Made by a program: the position numbers and the translations under genes. From NCBI RefSeq assembly GCF_008107725.1, contig NZ_VIRN01000068.1, forward strand, positions 124,001 through 188,000: a stretch of 64,000 bases of DNA, in the 5' to 3' direction. Shown here piece by piece: positions 18,252-26,991 of this stretch (within the stretch, counting starts at the first letter, position 1; the number at the start of each line of letters is the position of its first letter). The DNA comes from Marinobacter sp. BW6 (GTDB taxonomy: Bacteria > Pseudomonadota > Gammaproteobacteria > Pseudomonadales > Oleiphilaceae). The notes below the pieces were generated by a model. The model searched no databases, was not told where the DNA came from, and saw nothing but the letters and a program-made list of their open reading frames with translations.

Positions 18252-18979
18252 AGTGAGAGCAGCCCGCGAATCAGGGCCGCTGTTCCGGCGATGGCCGCGA
18301 TACCGAGAATCACCGGGCGAAGCCCTTCGAAGGGCATACGGTGGACCAGCTTGCCTGACAGCCAGAAGCCCAGGAATACTCCCGGGAAAGTAACTGCGAA
18401 CAGAAAAAGCTCTCGGGTTCCCAGGTAGCCAGAGGCGAGCAGGCCTGACAGGCTCAGCACGCTGGCAGCCAGGAAGAAGGCAGACATGTTGGCCCTGACC
18501 AACGGCCCCTTTTCATTCTGGTAAATCAGCGCAATTGGCGGTCCACCCACGGCGGTAATCGTGCCCATATAGGTGGAAGCGGCTCCGGCCAGCACGCTGT
18601 TCCGTGCATTGAGTGCCGGTTTGAGACCGCCAACACTGAGCGCTACGCCGGCAAGGATAAGAATGCCGAAGGTCAGTTCGAAGCCTTTGGTCGAGATTAC
18701 CAGCAACGTCAGTGCTGCCAGGACTGCTCCGGCAACGCCGCCACCGATGGCAAAGCGCACTTCCCTGACCTGCAATGCGCCGCGATTGCGGATTAGCATA
18801 AAGACAGTGAGGAGGGTGGCATTCAGAATCAGGGGGCCGGGCACTAACACCGGGCTGATCAGAAACAGCAACGGCGCGGCCAGTGTGCCAATGCCATAGC
18901 CGGCCACGCCTTGCAGACAGGCTCCGGCAAGAATGGCAAGGTTGGCCAGAAGAATCTGTAACAGCGATACATCCGTCAA
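18248..18979 (-). CDS. TSUP-family membrane permease (TauE/SafE type)
   Basis: A 243-residue polytopic protein of the TSUP/TauE/SafE family, proton-linked exporters or importers of sulfite, sulfoacetate and similar organosulfur anions. About seven to eight helices are visible. The N-terminal repeat has GACLQGVAGYGIGTLAAPLL, and the second half has AGAASTYMGTITAVGGPPIALIYQ, the repeated GGPP signature. The likely start is a TTG at 18979. The substrate is unknown, and no sulfonate genes are adjacent. Confidence 0.87.
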   Translation of the reverse strand: MTDVSLLQILLANLAILAGACLQGVAGYGIGTLAAPLLFLISPVLVPGPLILNATLLTVFMLIRNRGALQVREVRFAIGGGVAGAVLAALTLLVISTKGFELTFGILILAGVALSVGGLKPALNARNSVLAGAASTYMGTITAVGGPPIALIYQNEKGPLVRANMSAFFLAASVLSLSGLLASGYLGTRELFLFAVTFPGVFLGFWLSGKLVHRMPFEGLRPVILGIAAIAGTAALIRGLLSL

Positions 18980-19077
18980 AGGGAATCACCAAAAGTCGGT
19001 AGAGAAGGCCGGAGCAACACCGGTTTGATATTGATACACTGCCGGTCAACGAGCATAGTCGAAAAGATTGTCCCGCG

Positions 19078-19536
19078 ATGACTCAACAGCCTGAAAATCG
19101 AAGCTGTCCTTGTGGCAGCAATAAATCCTACCCTGAGTGCTGCCAGCCGTTCCATCAGGGTGAACCGGCGCCATCTCCTGAGACGCTGATGCGGTCCCGT
19201 TACGCGGCGTTCGTTCTAAATCTTCCGGACTACCTGCGAGCCACCTGGCATCAGAGCACGCGGCCGGAGACGCTCACTCTGGCAGACTCGCCAAACTGGA
19301 CCTCTCTGCAGATCCTCAACTCTCGTGCGTCAGGCGATAGCGGTACCGTCCATTTTCGGGCGGTCTACCGCCTGGGTAAGGGTTGGGGATTTCTCGAAGA
19401 AAACTCCGATTTCGTTCGGGAGGAGGGTTGTTGGTATTACCTTCGGGGCGATACCAGCGAGGGCCAGTGGAAGCCCGGTCGTAACGACCCTTGCCCCTGT
19501 GGCAGCGGCAGAAAGTACAAGGCCTGCTGCCTGTAG
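19078..19536 (+). CDS. YchJ-family SEC-C metal-binding protein
   Basis: A 152-residue YchJ/UPF0225 protein. Zinc-binding SEC-C motifs sit at both ends: CPCGSNKSYPECC at residues 11-23 and CPCGSGRKYKACC at the C-terminus. Between them is the YchJ domain (LMRSRYAAFVLNLPDYLRATWH ... VHFRAVYRL), an NTF2-like fold. Function is unknown. The stop lies seven bases from that of the convergent rhodanese gene. Confidence 0.92.
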   Translation: MTQQPENRSCPCGSNKSYPECCQPFHQGEPAPSPETLMRSRYAAFVLNLPDYLRATWHQSTRPETLTLADSPNWTSLQILNSRASGDSGTVHFRAVYRLGKGWGFLEENSDFVREEGCWYYLRGDTSEGQWKPGRNDPCPCGSGRKYKACCL

Positions 19537-19543
19537 ATTGCCA

Positions 19544-19924
19544 TTACTCGAACGATGGCAGTTCCGGCTTGGCCACCGGTTTGTTCGCTTCCTGCCAGGC
19601 ATCAAATCCACCGGCGATGGACTGAACATGCATGTAGCCCATTTCCTTCAGGGCTTTGGCACTCAATGCGGCTCTCCCGGATGTCTTGCAGTAACACACG
19701 ATGTTCATATCGCGGCTCTCAAACGCCGGATCATTGGTAAACTTGAACTCCAGCAGACCACGGGAAATGTTTACGGCCCCCGGTATATGACCGGCCCGGT
19801 ATTCATCCGCATCACGCACATCCAGCAGCAAATCCGCGTTCTTGATCGCATCGTCCGACTGATCAAGGGGCACTTCCTGAATTTCTTTCTTGGCGGCTTC
19901 TACGAGGTCATGGGCAGTTTTCAT
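19544..19924 (-). CDS. Rhodanese-like sulfurtransferase
   Basis: A single-domain rhodanese of 126 residues. LLLDVRDADEYRAGHIPGAVNI is the conserved N-terminal motif, and the active-site loop VCYCKTSGRAA carries the persulfide-forming Cys (near residue 85). GGFDAWQEA ends the domain. No signal peptide from the chosen start, so cytoplasmic. The ATG at 19924 has GGAG eight bases upstream; a longer reading adds 23 residues. The sulfur acceptor is not known. Confidence 0.9.
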   Translation of the reverse strand: MKTAHDLVEAAKKEIQEVPLDQSDDAIKNADLLLDVRDADEYRAGHIPGAVNISRGLLEFKFTNDPAFESRDMNIVCYCKTSGRAALSAKALKEMGYMHVQSIAGGFDAWQEANKPVAKPELPSFE

Positions 19925-20186
19925 GGGTGAGCTCCTGAAACTGATGGAATAAGGCACGATCTCAGGATAAGGGATGGGGCTGCCGCTCGTCACCCGTCAC
20001 CCGCGATATGTGAATCTGTTGTGGGAGATTCCCGAAACCTTGGGCTTTGTTAGGGAGGTAATTATTTGCCTGCTTGGAATGCAAAACTCTGTAAAAACTC
20101 CCTCGTTACCACCTCCCGATGTTCTTCCTCCCGTGTAGTATCCCGCACGCAAGTAAAAATTAGTCACCAATACAAGGAAAAACAGG

Positions 20187-20780
20187 ATGTTGAAGGCAGG
20201 AAAAGCGTTATTTTTGGTGTTTCTAGGCAGCTCCATCTTTGCCTATGCCGGCACGGCCGCTGCACAGGGAGGTTATGCAGGGATCTCAGCGGGACAGGTT
20301 GAGGTGAGCGATTTTTGCGATGACGTGATTATTGAGTGCGATGACTCAGCCCTCACAGGTCGTATTTACGCCGGGGGGTTCTTCGACAAGTATCTTGCGT
20401 TCGAAGGTGGTTATCGCTTCGTAGACGATACAACGATTGAGGACAATACCGGTTCGATCAACGTCGGCTACCATATGTTCGACGGATCTCTCCTCGTATT
20501 CACACCTGAGCTGGGCCCGGTTCGGTTGTTCGCCAAGTTGGGTGCACAGTTCTGGCGTCAGGATCTCAGTGTTTCGATCAATGGCCTTGGAAGTGCCAGT
20601 GAAGAAGAAAGCGGCGTTTCTTTGCGCACTGGAGCAGGCGCTACGATTGATATCACCGACTCTTTCGGGCTTCGTCTGGAGTGGGACTACCTGCAGGATA
20701 TCGGTGACGACAGTTCAGGCATCCAAAACCTTAAATCTGATGTGCACGTTTTCTCTGCAGGCCCCGAGTTCCGGTTCTAG
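20187..20780 (+). CDS. OmpA/OmpX-like outer-membrane beta-barrel protein
   Basis: A 197-residue exported protein with a signal peptide (ALFLVFLGSSIFAYAGTAAAQ). The rest shows alternating aromatic and polar residues of a small barrel and ends in the outer-membrane insertion signature FSAGPEFRF, with a terminal Phe. Two Cys in DFCDDVIIECDD may close a surface loop. It resembles the porin-like OmpA-type eight-strand barrels common in marine gammaproteobacteria. Start ATG with AAGGA upstream. Function unknown. Confidence 0.85.
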   Translation: MLKAGKALFLVFLGSSIFAYAGTAAAQGGYAGISAGQVEVSDFCDDVIIECDDSALTGRIYAGGFFDKYLAFEGGYRFVDDTTIEDNTGSINVGYHMFDGSLLVFTPELGPVRLFAKLGAQFWRQDLSVSINGLGSASEEESGVSLRTGAGATIDITDSFGLRLEWDYLQDIGDDSSGIQNLKSDVHVFSAGPEFRF

Positions 20781-20790
20781 ACTGGGTGGC

Positions 20791-21000
20791 ATGAAACAAC
20801 CCATCACCGGCTACCACAAGGACGAAGAGAACCACTGGGTTGCCCAGTTAGCGTGTGGGCACAATCAGCATGTGCGCCACACGCCTCCATGGGTCAATCG
20901 CCCATGGGTAGTGACGGAAGAGGGGCGGGAATCGATGCTTGGGTTTGAGCTTGATTGCCGGAAATGTGAGGAAGGTGCCCCGCCGGATGACCGACCCTGA
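20791..21000 (+). CDS. DUF3565 family small protein
   Basis: A 69-residue protein starting MKQPITGYHKDEENHWVAQL, with ACGHNQHVRHTPPW and a C-terminal CRKCE. The Cys-His pattern (CGH, HVRH, CxxC) suggests a bound zinc. This is the DUF3565 family. It starts ten bases after the barrel-protein stop, with weak ribosome-site signal, so it may be translated by reinitiation. Function unknown. Confidence 0.85.
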   Translation: MKQPITGYHKDEENHWVAQLACGHNQHVRHTPPWVNRPWVVTEEGRESMLGFELDCRKCEEGAPPDDRP

Positions 21001-21002
21001 GC

Positions 21003-21008
21003 TATAAT
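21003..21008 (+). promoter_or_regulatory. Candidate -10 box for the DUF2235 gene
   Basis: A perfect TATAAT sits 41 bases upstream of the DUF2235 start, but no good -35 box is seen at 16-18 bases upstream, so this is a tentative call. Confidence 0.35.
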
Positions 21009-21049
21009 GTGGTTAAAATCTGATCACATTTTTGGCAAAGGAGTCTGCC

Positions 21050-22063
21050 ATGGTGAAGCGCCTCGTTGTGTGTGCTGACGGTACATGGAATCGTCCCGAA
21101 GAAGACTTGCAGAAAGATGTTCCCACTAATGTTCTGAGGGTCGCCAGGGCCATTCGTCCCATCGCGGCTGATGGCCGGCCCCAGCATGTGTTTTATGACT
21201 GGGGTATTGGCTCCTACCATAATGCGGTGGTCGGCGGCGTGACCGGACAAGGAATCCACAAGAACATCATGGATGCCTACCGCTATATTGTTCAGAACTT
21301 CACACCTAATACCGACATCTACCTGTTTGGTTTTAGCCGTGGCGCCTACACCGTGCGCTCACTGTGTGGGTTGATCAACAACTGCGGGATTCTCAAACGG
21401 CCCGATGCCCGGCTGATCCAGCAGGCATTTGACCACTACAAGAAAACCGGTGCCGCCTGGGCGCCCTCAGGCTCAAAATCGCTGGAGTTCCGTAGGGAGC
21501 ACAGTCAGGAGTCCCGGCAGATCCGGTTTGTGGGAGCCTGGGATACAGTAGGCTCACTGGGTGTGCCTTTTTCGCTGATGGGGCTGTTTGATCGCAAGGA
21601 TGAGTTCTACGATACCAAGCTTGGCAGTAATGTTCGTATTGCCCGCCATGCCCTGGCCATAGACGAACGTCGGGAAGATTTCGAGCCTACCTTGTGGGAG
21701 CCGAGGGCAGGGCTTGATCTGGAACAGGTGTGGTTTGCCGGTTCCCATAGTGATATTGGCGGTGGTTATCCGGCGGACGATCAGGGGCTGCTCGCGTCGG
21801 ATATCGCACTTGACTGGATGGTGGGCCAGGCCAGGGACGCCGGGCTTGATCTGGAAGAGCACCTGCCAGCGGGGATCAGTTTGAGTGCGCGGGCCAAGCT
21901 GCACAACTCACGCCGACATATTTTCCGGTTCTCGAAACCGCTGGTCCGAACTCTGAAACCGAAAAACATCAAAACAACGATTCACGCCTCTGTGGCAGAG
22001 CGCTGGCGTCTTGATGCCGACTACCGCCCACCCAATCTGGAACACATTGGTTTTACCGGCTAG
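21050..22063 (+). CDS. DUF2235 alpha/beta-hydrolase (Tle1-like phospholipase fold)
   Basis: A 337-residue protein of the DUF2235 family, whose fold is shared with type VI secretion phospholipase effectors of the Tle1 group. CADGTWN opens the domain, and the nucleophile elbow is LFGFSRGAYTVRSL. VGAWDTVGSLG and WFAGSHSDIGGGY supply likely catalytic Asp and His. No signal peptide, and no vgrG, PAAR or immunity gene nearby, so it is probably a housekeeping cytoplasmic esterase rather than an effector. The ATG at 21050 follows AAAGGAG. Confidence 0.85.
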   Translation: MVKRLVVCADGTWNRPEEDLQKDVPTNVLRVARAIRPIAADGRPQHVFYDWGIGSYHNAVVGGVTGQGIHKNIMDAYRYIVQNFTPNTDIYLFGFSRGAYTVRSLCGLINNCGILKRPDARLIQQAFDHYKKTGAAWAPSGSKSLEFRREHSQESRQIRFVGAWDTVGSLGVPFSLMGLFDRKDEFYDTKLGSNVRIARHALAIDERREDFEPTLWEPRAGLDLEQVWFAGSHSDIGGGYPADDQGLLASDIALDWMVGQARDAGLDLEEHLPAGISLSARAKLHNSRRHIFRFSKPLVRTLKPKNIKTTIHASVAERWRLDADYRPPNLEHIGFTG

Positions 22064-22434
22064 GCCGCCTTGTTATTGCCAATGGCACAGGCGTACTTCC
22101 GCTCATACCGGTTGTCTGCCCATTTCCCGTAGATACGCGAGGCGATCTGGAAGATCCCGGGCCACAGCAGGGGTTTGAATAGAAAGCCATAGGGAGTGTG
22201 GGACCAGGCGCGAACGTTCGCGGGCAAGCCGATGACCCACTCGCCAGTCCAGGTCATCAGGTGCAGGCGTCGGAGCAGGGCTTCATGGCTTGGCAGGGTG
22301 GTGCTGCCGTCACGCTGTTCGTGAATGTCTGCAAAGATCAGATTGCCACGCTGGAGTTTGCGCAAGGTGCGGATCTCCTTGGTGCACAGTGGGCATTGTC
22401 CGTCGTAAAACAGGGTGTCATAACGGGGCTCCAT
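22060..22434 (-). CDS. DCC-family thiol-disulfide oxidoreductase-like protein (DUF393)
   Basis: A 124-residue DUF393/DCC protein. The conserved FYDGQCPLCTKEI carries the DGxCxxC signature at about residues 11-16, related to the thioredoxin CxxC. WVIGLPANVRAW, LLWPGIFQIASRIYGKWADNRY and the end are typical of the family. The exact role is unknown. The ATG follows GGAGGA by four bases and lies inside the end of the SixA-CHAD gene, so the two are coupled. Confidence 0.88.
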   Translation of the reverse strand: MEPRYDTLFYDGQCPLCTKEIRTLRKLQRGNLIFADIHEQRDGSTTLPSHEALLRRLHLMTWTGEWVIGLPANVRAWSHTPYGFLFKPLLWPGIFQIASRIYGKWADNRYERKYACAIGNNKAA

Positions 22435-23770
22435 TGAGTCCTCCAAGGGTCAAAATCTGTTTCCGGGCGTCCGCTTTGCGCTCTTCCAGGGTTCCCAGGA
22501 TGCCGTCGAGGGCGGCGGGTAGAACCTCCGGAGCTGCCCTGCGGAACTGGTCAAGCAGCTCGATCTGAACATGAAGATCCTGGAAGCGGCCATACAGCTT
22601 CTGGCGTGCTTTCAGCGTTTTCAGCACAGGCTTCCAGGTTTTCGAGTCCAGCTCCATCAGGTAGCGGATTCGTTTGAGTTGCTTGCGAAGCCGATGAATA
22701 TCCTCATCCGGGGAGGTGTGCATCAGCTCGGCGGTCAGTTTGTTGAACTCCTTGATACGACGTCCCACTGCCTTTCGGATGTCTTTTGCCCTCAGCGTTC
22801 CGGCCAACTTGTGGAATTTCCGGGATTCGATGAGATTGAGCCAGTGCTCCATGCTGTCGTGATAACGCTTGCTCTGCAGGCGCTTTACCAGTTTTTTGTG
22901 GCGGTTGGCGGCTTCCCGCTCGAACCAGATCTGCAGGGCTGCCCGGATTTCCGAGTTGTCGCCACACAGTCCGGGTAGGTCCTGGAGAAACACGTGCAAA
23001 TCACGTAACGGTCCTGTCGCCCGGGCATGCCGTTTCAGGGTTTGAACCGCCTTTGCCAGTGCCTTGTCACCGGTGACTTCCTGGACCGATTCAGCAATGG
23101 CCCGACTGCGGCGAATGGCAATCCGATACTGGTGAAGGAATTCGTCATCGAGGCCAAGGATCACGCCCCGCTCAAGCTGCCTTAGGCGATCCAGTTGATG
23201 GCTAAGGGCCTTGGGAATATCCTTTGCCGGATCGTCACCCCCGGTTCGGGCTTTCTTTTTCAGCTTCCGTTCAAAATGGGCGTAACTGTAATCCTGCGGC
23301 GTCAGCAGAGCCACGAGTTTTCCTTTGCTGTGACCTAGCTGGCGCCAGTGTTTCACATCAAACCGGATGTGAATGAAACTGGCGGTGGGTAACTGTACCG
23401 GTGGTTGTTTCAGTAGGCGTTGGGCCAGTTCCAGCAAGGCGGGATTGTGTCCTATAACCATGATCCGGGAACCGTCACCCTGTTGTTCCAGCCAGGCAAG
23501 CAGGCGTCGATAGTCAAAGGTATATAGCTCACTTCGGGTGTGGCGGCGTTCGGGAGCAAAAGTGTCGGGAAGGATGCCCTCAAGTGTGGTCAGGGCACGT
23601 GTCGCGTCGCTGCTGTATATCTCGCCCTCGAAGGCACCGGCCCATGTCAGGGCATGGCCCAAGGGCGCCAGTTGGCTTTCGCCCCGGGCGTTGAGCGGGC
23701 GCTCTCGATCACAGAGTGATTCATCAGCCCAGCTGGATTTGGCATGGCGTACCAGAAACAGATGCTTCAT
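22418..23770 (-). CDS. SixA phosphohistidine phosphatase fused to CHAD domain
   Basis: A 450-residue fusion. Residues 1-160 are a histidine-phosphatase domain of the SixA type, with the catalytic LVRHAKSSW (R8, H9), the second Arg in DATRAL, and VIGHNPALLEL with the second catalytic His. Residues from about 190 form a CHAD domain, with the conserved Arg/His-rich helices (RIAIRRSRAIAE, LRDLHVFL, DIHRLRKQLKRIRYLMEL, FQDLHVQIELL). CHAD domains bind inorganic polyphosphate. Fusion to a SixA phosphatase suggests phosphate-related signalling or granule targeting (inference). Confidence 0.9.
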   Translation of the reverse strand: MKHLFLVRHAKSSWADESLCDRERPLNARGESQLAPLGHALTWAGAFEGEIYSSDATRALTTLEGILPDTFAPERRHTRSELYTFDYRRLLAWLEQQGDGSRIMVIGHNPALLELAQRLLKQPPVQLPTASFIHIRFDVKHWRQLGHSKGKLVALLTPQDYSYAHFERKLKKKARTGGDDPAKDIPKALSHQLDRLRQLERGVILGLDDEFLHQYRIAIRRSRAIAESVQEVTGDKALAKAVQTLKRHARATGPLRDLHVFLQDLPGLCGDNSEIRAALQIWFEREAANRHKKLVKRLQSKRYHDSMEHWLNLIESRKFHKLAGTLRAKDIRKAVGRRIKEFNKLTAELMHTSPDEDIHRLRKQLKRIRYLMELDSKTWKPVLKTLKARQKLYGRFQDLHVQIELLDQFRRAAPEVLPAALDGILGTLEERKADARKQILTLGGLNGAPL

Positions 23771-23994
23771 TGGCCTACCTTCGTAGTGGTTCTTTAGTCT
23801 AAAGCCTGCTCAAGACATTTACGTTACTGCCGTTACTCTACTTGTCTGAAAACGTTGGCGGAAGATCAGTCTGGATATGGAGCGGCAGGCGGACGAAGCG
23901 TCTGCTGGCATCTTTATTAACAAACTGGAACAGATCACCTCGCGTGGTCTGTGGATAATTCTCACCAACAAACATTCCGGGGGAGTTCGGTAGG

Positions 23995-25671
23995 ATGAAT
24001 GTACTGAGTCGATTGAAAATAAGAACGCGCCTACTCGTGGCCGTAATGGTGCCGGTTCTTCTTACGGCGGCGACTCTCGCCTGGATTACTGCCAGTCAGA
24101 TTCAGGCCAATGGTGAAGCCGAGCTCAAGCGCCTGGAGAGCAGTCTTCTGGAAGCGCGGAAGGCGGGCCTCCAAAACCTGATTGATGCGGCTAAAGCCGT
24201 GGTTCTGGAGGCCAAGAATGACCCGTCGATGAGTGAGGAAGAAGCCAAGGAGGCGGCGGCTGCACGTCTGCGTTCAATCCGGTTCGACAAATCCAATTAC
24301 GTATTCGCTTACACCCGGGACGTGTACAACGTGGCCTATGCCCCGGATCCCTCCAAAGAGGGGCCTACCAATAACCCGACTCTGAAGCGCCTGGTGGGCG
24401 ATCTTTTTGCTGCTGCTGAAGAAGGTGGCTTTTACGGTTACGACTGGATGAACCCGGCTTCCGGCAACGAAGAGCCCAAGATGTCCTATTCCACCATCAT
24501 TCCCGACTGGGACTGGATGATCGGTGCCGGTGTCTACATCACTGATATCGACCGGCAAGTGGCGGCTGCCCGTGAGAAGATTGAAGCCGGTATGGCTGAA
24601 ACCCTGGGCTTCATCCTGTTGGTGACGGTCGTTGTTGTCGTGATTGCCCTGGTGATCGGTATCTTCGTTGGTCGTAGCGTCACCCGACCGTTGAAGAGCG
24701 TCAGCAACATGATGCAGGAAATTGCCGACGGCGAAGGCGATCTGCGCCAGCGCCTGCCGGACGAAGGCAATGACGAGCTGGCCGAGCTCGGCCGGCGCTT
24801 CAACGCCTTCGTGATCAAGATCCAGGACACTATGCGTGAAGTTGGCGCGACTACGGATCAGGTGGCTTCCGCAGCCGAGGAGCTGAGCCGGGTTGCCAAT
24901 GAAACCAGAGCCTCGGTCCAGGAGCAGGGTTCCGAGACCGATCAGATTGCCTCTGCAATTAATGAAATGGCCGCGACCATCCAGCAGATTTCCGGCAACG
25001 CCAATGAGGTTGAAAGTGCGGCTTCGGACGCTGACCGCATGGCCCGAGAGGGTGGCGAAACCATCAGTAGCGCCCAGGGCGCGGTGAATCAGCTTTCCGA
25101 GGAAATCCAGGATACCGCGAAGAGTATTGATGCCCTCGCCGAGAAATCCGACGATATCCAGCAGGTACTGGATGTCATTCATGCGGTGACGGAGCAGACC
25201 AATCTGCTGGCCCTGAATGCCGCCATCGAGGCCGCCCGGGCCGGTGAGCATGGCCGTGGCTTCTCCGTGGTTGCCGATGAGGTGCGCCAGTTGGCCAAGC
25301 GCAGCGCCGAATCCGCCGACCAGATCCGGGAAATGATCGATGGCTTCGTGACGGAATCGAAGGCGTCGGTTGAGCGGATGAACAAGTCCCGCAAACGTTC
25401 AGGCGAAACTGTGGAAAGAATTAATCACGCCACTGATGCCTTGAAAACCATCGAGACTTCGGTGGGTCAGATTCACGATCAGGTTACCCAGATCGCGACC
25501 GCCGCCGAGCAGCAGAGCCAGGTCGCGGAAGAGATCAATCAGAACGTGGTTCGGATTGTCGATGCTGCCCAGCGCAGTGATACCGGCGTAACCCAGACCA
25601 ACGAAGCCAGCCATGAACTGGCGCGGCTGGGTGAAAGCCTTCGGGATCTGGTCGGTCAGTTCAAGGTCTGA
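23995..25671 (+). CDS. Methyl-accepting chemotaxis protein with single Cache domain
   Basis: A 558-residue chemoreceptor. Two membrane helices are at about 12-32 and 203-225 (ETLGFILLVTVVVVVIALVIG). The periplasmic sCache_2-type domain between them has FDKSNYVFAYTRDVYNVAYAP and IIPDWDWMIGAGVYI. HAMP follows at about 225-280, then the signalling domain with the invariant tip EQTNLLALNAAIEAARAGE and RGFSVVADEVRQLAKRS. Single Cache receptors often bind small carboxylates. GGGGAG precedes the start. A 13-base hairpin follows the stop. Confidence 0.95.
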   Translation: MNVLSRLKIRTRLLVAVMVPVLLTAATLAWITASQIQANGEAELKRLESSLLEARKAGLQNLIDAAKAVVLEAKNDPSMSEEEAKEAAAARLRSIRFDKSNYVFAYTRDVYNVAYAPDPSKEGPTNNPTLKRLVGDLFAAAEEGGFYGYDWMNPASGNEEPKMSYSTIIPDWDWMIGAGVYITDIDRQVAAAREKIEAGMAETLGFILLVTVVVVVIALVIGIFVGRSVTRPLKSVSNMMQEIADGEGDLRQRLPDEGNDELAELGRRFNAFVIKIQDTMREVGATTDQVASAAEELSRVANETRASVQEQGSETDQIASAINEMAATIQQISGNANEVESAASDADRMAREGGETISSAQGAVNQLSEEIQDTAKSIDALAEKSDDIQQVLDVIHAVTEQTNLLALNAAIEAARAGEHGRGFSVVADEVRQLAKRSAESADQIREMIDGFVTESKASVERMNKSRKRSGETVERINHATDALKTIETSVGQIHDQVTQIATAAEQQSQVAEEINQNVVRIVDAAQRSDTGVTQTNEASHELARLGESLRDLVGQFKV

Positions 25672-25680
25672 TACCGGACC

Positions 25681-25710
25681 ATGGTGTTCTGCCGATTGGC
25701 GGAACACCAT
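25681..25710 (+). terminator. Hairpin after the chemoreceptor gene
   Basis: Arms of 13 bases with one T-G mismatch, a four-base loop (GATT), nine bases past the stop. No T-run follows, so it is a weak intrinsic terminator at best, and possibly an mRNA 3'-end stabiliser. Confidence 0.45.
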
Positions 25711-25778
25711 GAGGAAGTTATGATGGTTGCGCGACAGAAATACCTGTTTTCATACCAACAATAATGGAAGCCAACACA

Positions 25779-26849
25779 ATGACAATCCGGAAAACACTGC
25801 TTGCGGCCGTTGCCGCTGCAGCCGCTACATTCAGCGCCTCCTCGGTTGCCGAGGAGAACTTCACACTGCGCCTCGCGCAAACTTGGGGCCCTAACTCTCC
25901 CGTTCTTGGAGAGACCGTTCAGCATATGGCGGATATGGCAGAGACCATGTCCGATGGCCGTTTGCAGATTCGCATTGATCCGTCCAACAAGCATAAGGCG
26001 CCCTTCGGCATCTTTGATCTGGTGCGCAACGGCCAGTACGACATGGGTCACACCGCGTCCTATTACTACAAGGGCACCATCCCCAATGCGATGTACTTCA
26101 CGACCATCCCGTTTGGCCTGATCGCACCTGAAATGTACGCCTGGTTCTACCACGGCGAAGGCATGGAACTGATGCAGAAGGTGTATGAGCCTTACGGCAT
26201 GCTGTCCTTCCCGGGTGGAAATACCGGTAACCAGATGGGTGGCTGGTTCCGCAAGGAAATTAACTCCCTTGAGGATCTTCAGGGCCTGAAGATGCGTACG
26301 CCCGGGTTTGCCGGCGAGGTCATGTCCGAGCTTGGTGTTGCGGTGACCAACCTGCCGCCGGGCGAGCTGTATACCGCTCTTGAGCGTGGCACCGTGGATG
26401 CCGTTGAATGGGTCGGACCTGCCCTGGACTTCCAGATGGGTTTCCACCAGATCGCCAAGTATTACTATTCGGGTTGGCAGGAGCCAGGAGCGGAAGTTCA
26501 GTTCCTGATCAACAAGAAGACCTGGGAAGAGTTGCCAAAGGATCTTCAGGAGATTCTGCGGGTCGCCATGCGCACCGCAGCCTATGACATGTACATCCAG
26601 AGCACTCACCAGAGTGGTGTGGCCTGGGACCGCATGAAGGAAGACTATCCGGATGTCACCCACAAGGTGTTTCCGCCGGAAGTGATCGATGCCCTGCGCA
26701 GCACCACCAACCGGTTGCTGGCCGAGGCCGCAGAAAAGGATCCGCTCGCCAGGGAAATCATCGAGTCCCAGCGTGATTACCTCAAGCAGGTGCGTCAGTG
26801 GACCAACATTTCAGACAAGGCCTACCTGAACAGTGTGTCTGAAGACTGA
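25779..26849 (+). CDS. TRAP transporter solute-binding protein, DctP family (orphan)
   Basis: A 356-residue periplasmic binding protein of the TRAP DctP family. The signal peptide is KTLLAAVAAAAATFSASSVA. The mature domain has LRLAQTWGPNSPVLGETVQHMAD, NGQYDMGHTASYYYKG, GLKMRTPGFAGEVMSELGV and NLPPGELYTALERGTVDAVEWVGP, which carry the conserved Arg that pairs with a carboxylate ligand. No DctQ or DctM genes flank it, so it must share a membrane unit elsewhere. GGAAG lies eight bases upstream of the chosen ATG. A strong terminator follows. Confidence 0.9.
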   Translation: MTIRKTLLAAVAAAAATFSASSVAEENFTLRLAQTWGPNSPVLGETVQHMADMAETMSDGRLQIRIDPSNKHKAPFGIFDLVRNGQYDMGHTASYYYKGTIPNAMYFTTIPFGLIAPEMYAWFYHGEGMELMQKVYEPYGMLSFPGGNTGNQMGGWFRKEINSLEDLQGLKMRTPGFAGEVMSELGVAVTNLPPGELYTALERGTVDAVEWVGPALDFQMGFHQIAKYYYSGWQEPGAEVQFLINKKTWEELPKDLQEILRVAMRTAAYDMYIQSTHQSGVAWDRMKEDYPDVTHKVFPPEVIDALRSTTNRLLAEAAEKDPLAREIIESQRDYLKQVRQWTNISDKAYLNSVSED

Positions 26850-26902
26850 AGCCTGACAATACCTTCCAGTCTCTTGAAGGCTTGAAGGTGACGTCAGACG
26901 GA

Positions 26903-26941
26903 GGGGCGCCGGGGGCTGTATTACCCCGGCGCCCCTTTTTG
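26903..26941 (+). terminator. Strong intrinsic terminator after orphan TRAP binding protein
   Basis: A 12-base perfect GC-rich stem (GGGGCGCCGGGG with its complement), nine-base loop and T-run of five. It separates the TRAP binding-protein gene from the polyamine ABC operon. Confidence 0.9.
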
Positions 26942-26991
26942 TTTGCGTCGGTTTCTGGAAAAATAGGCCGCTCATTCTTTGGGCAGCGCCG

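Noticed and set aside
20012..20030. Short direct repeat TCACCCG twice in the 19.9-20.2 kb gap
   Set aside because: Two seven-base copies only, no link to a gene or structure; expected by chance.
21050..22063. Type VI secretion effector locus
   Set aside because: DUF2235 fold alone; no immunity, VgrG, PAAR or Hcp gene around.
24274..25251. 325-residue open frame on the minus strand opposite the chemoreceptor
   Set aside because: Shadow of a real gene with intact domains on the plus strand; no motif or ribosome site.
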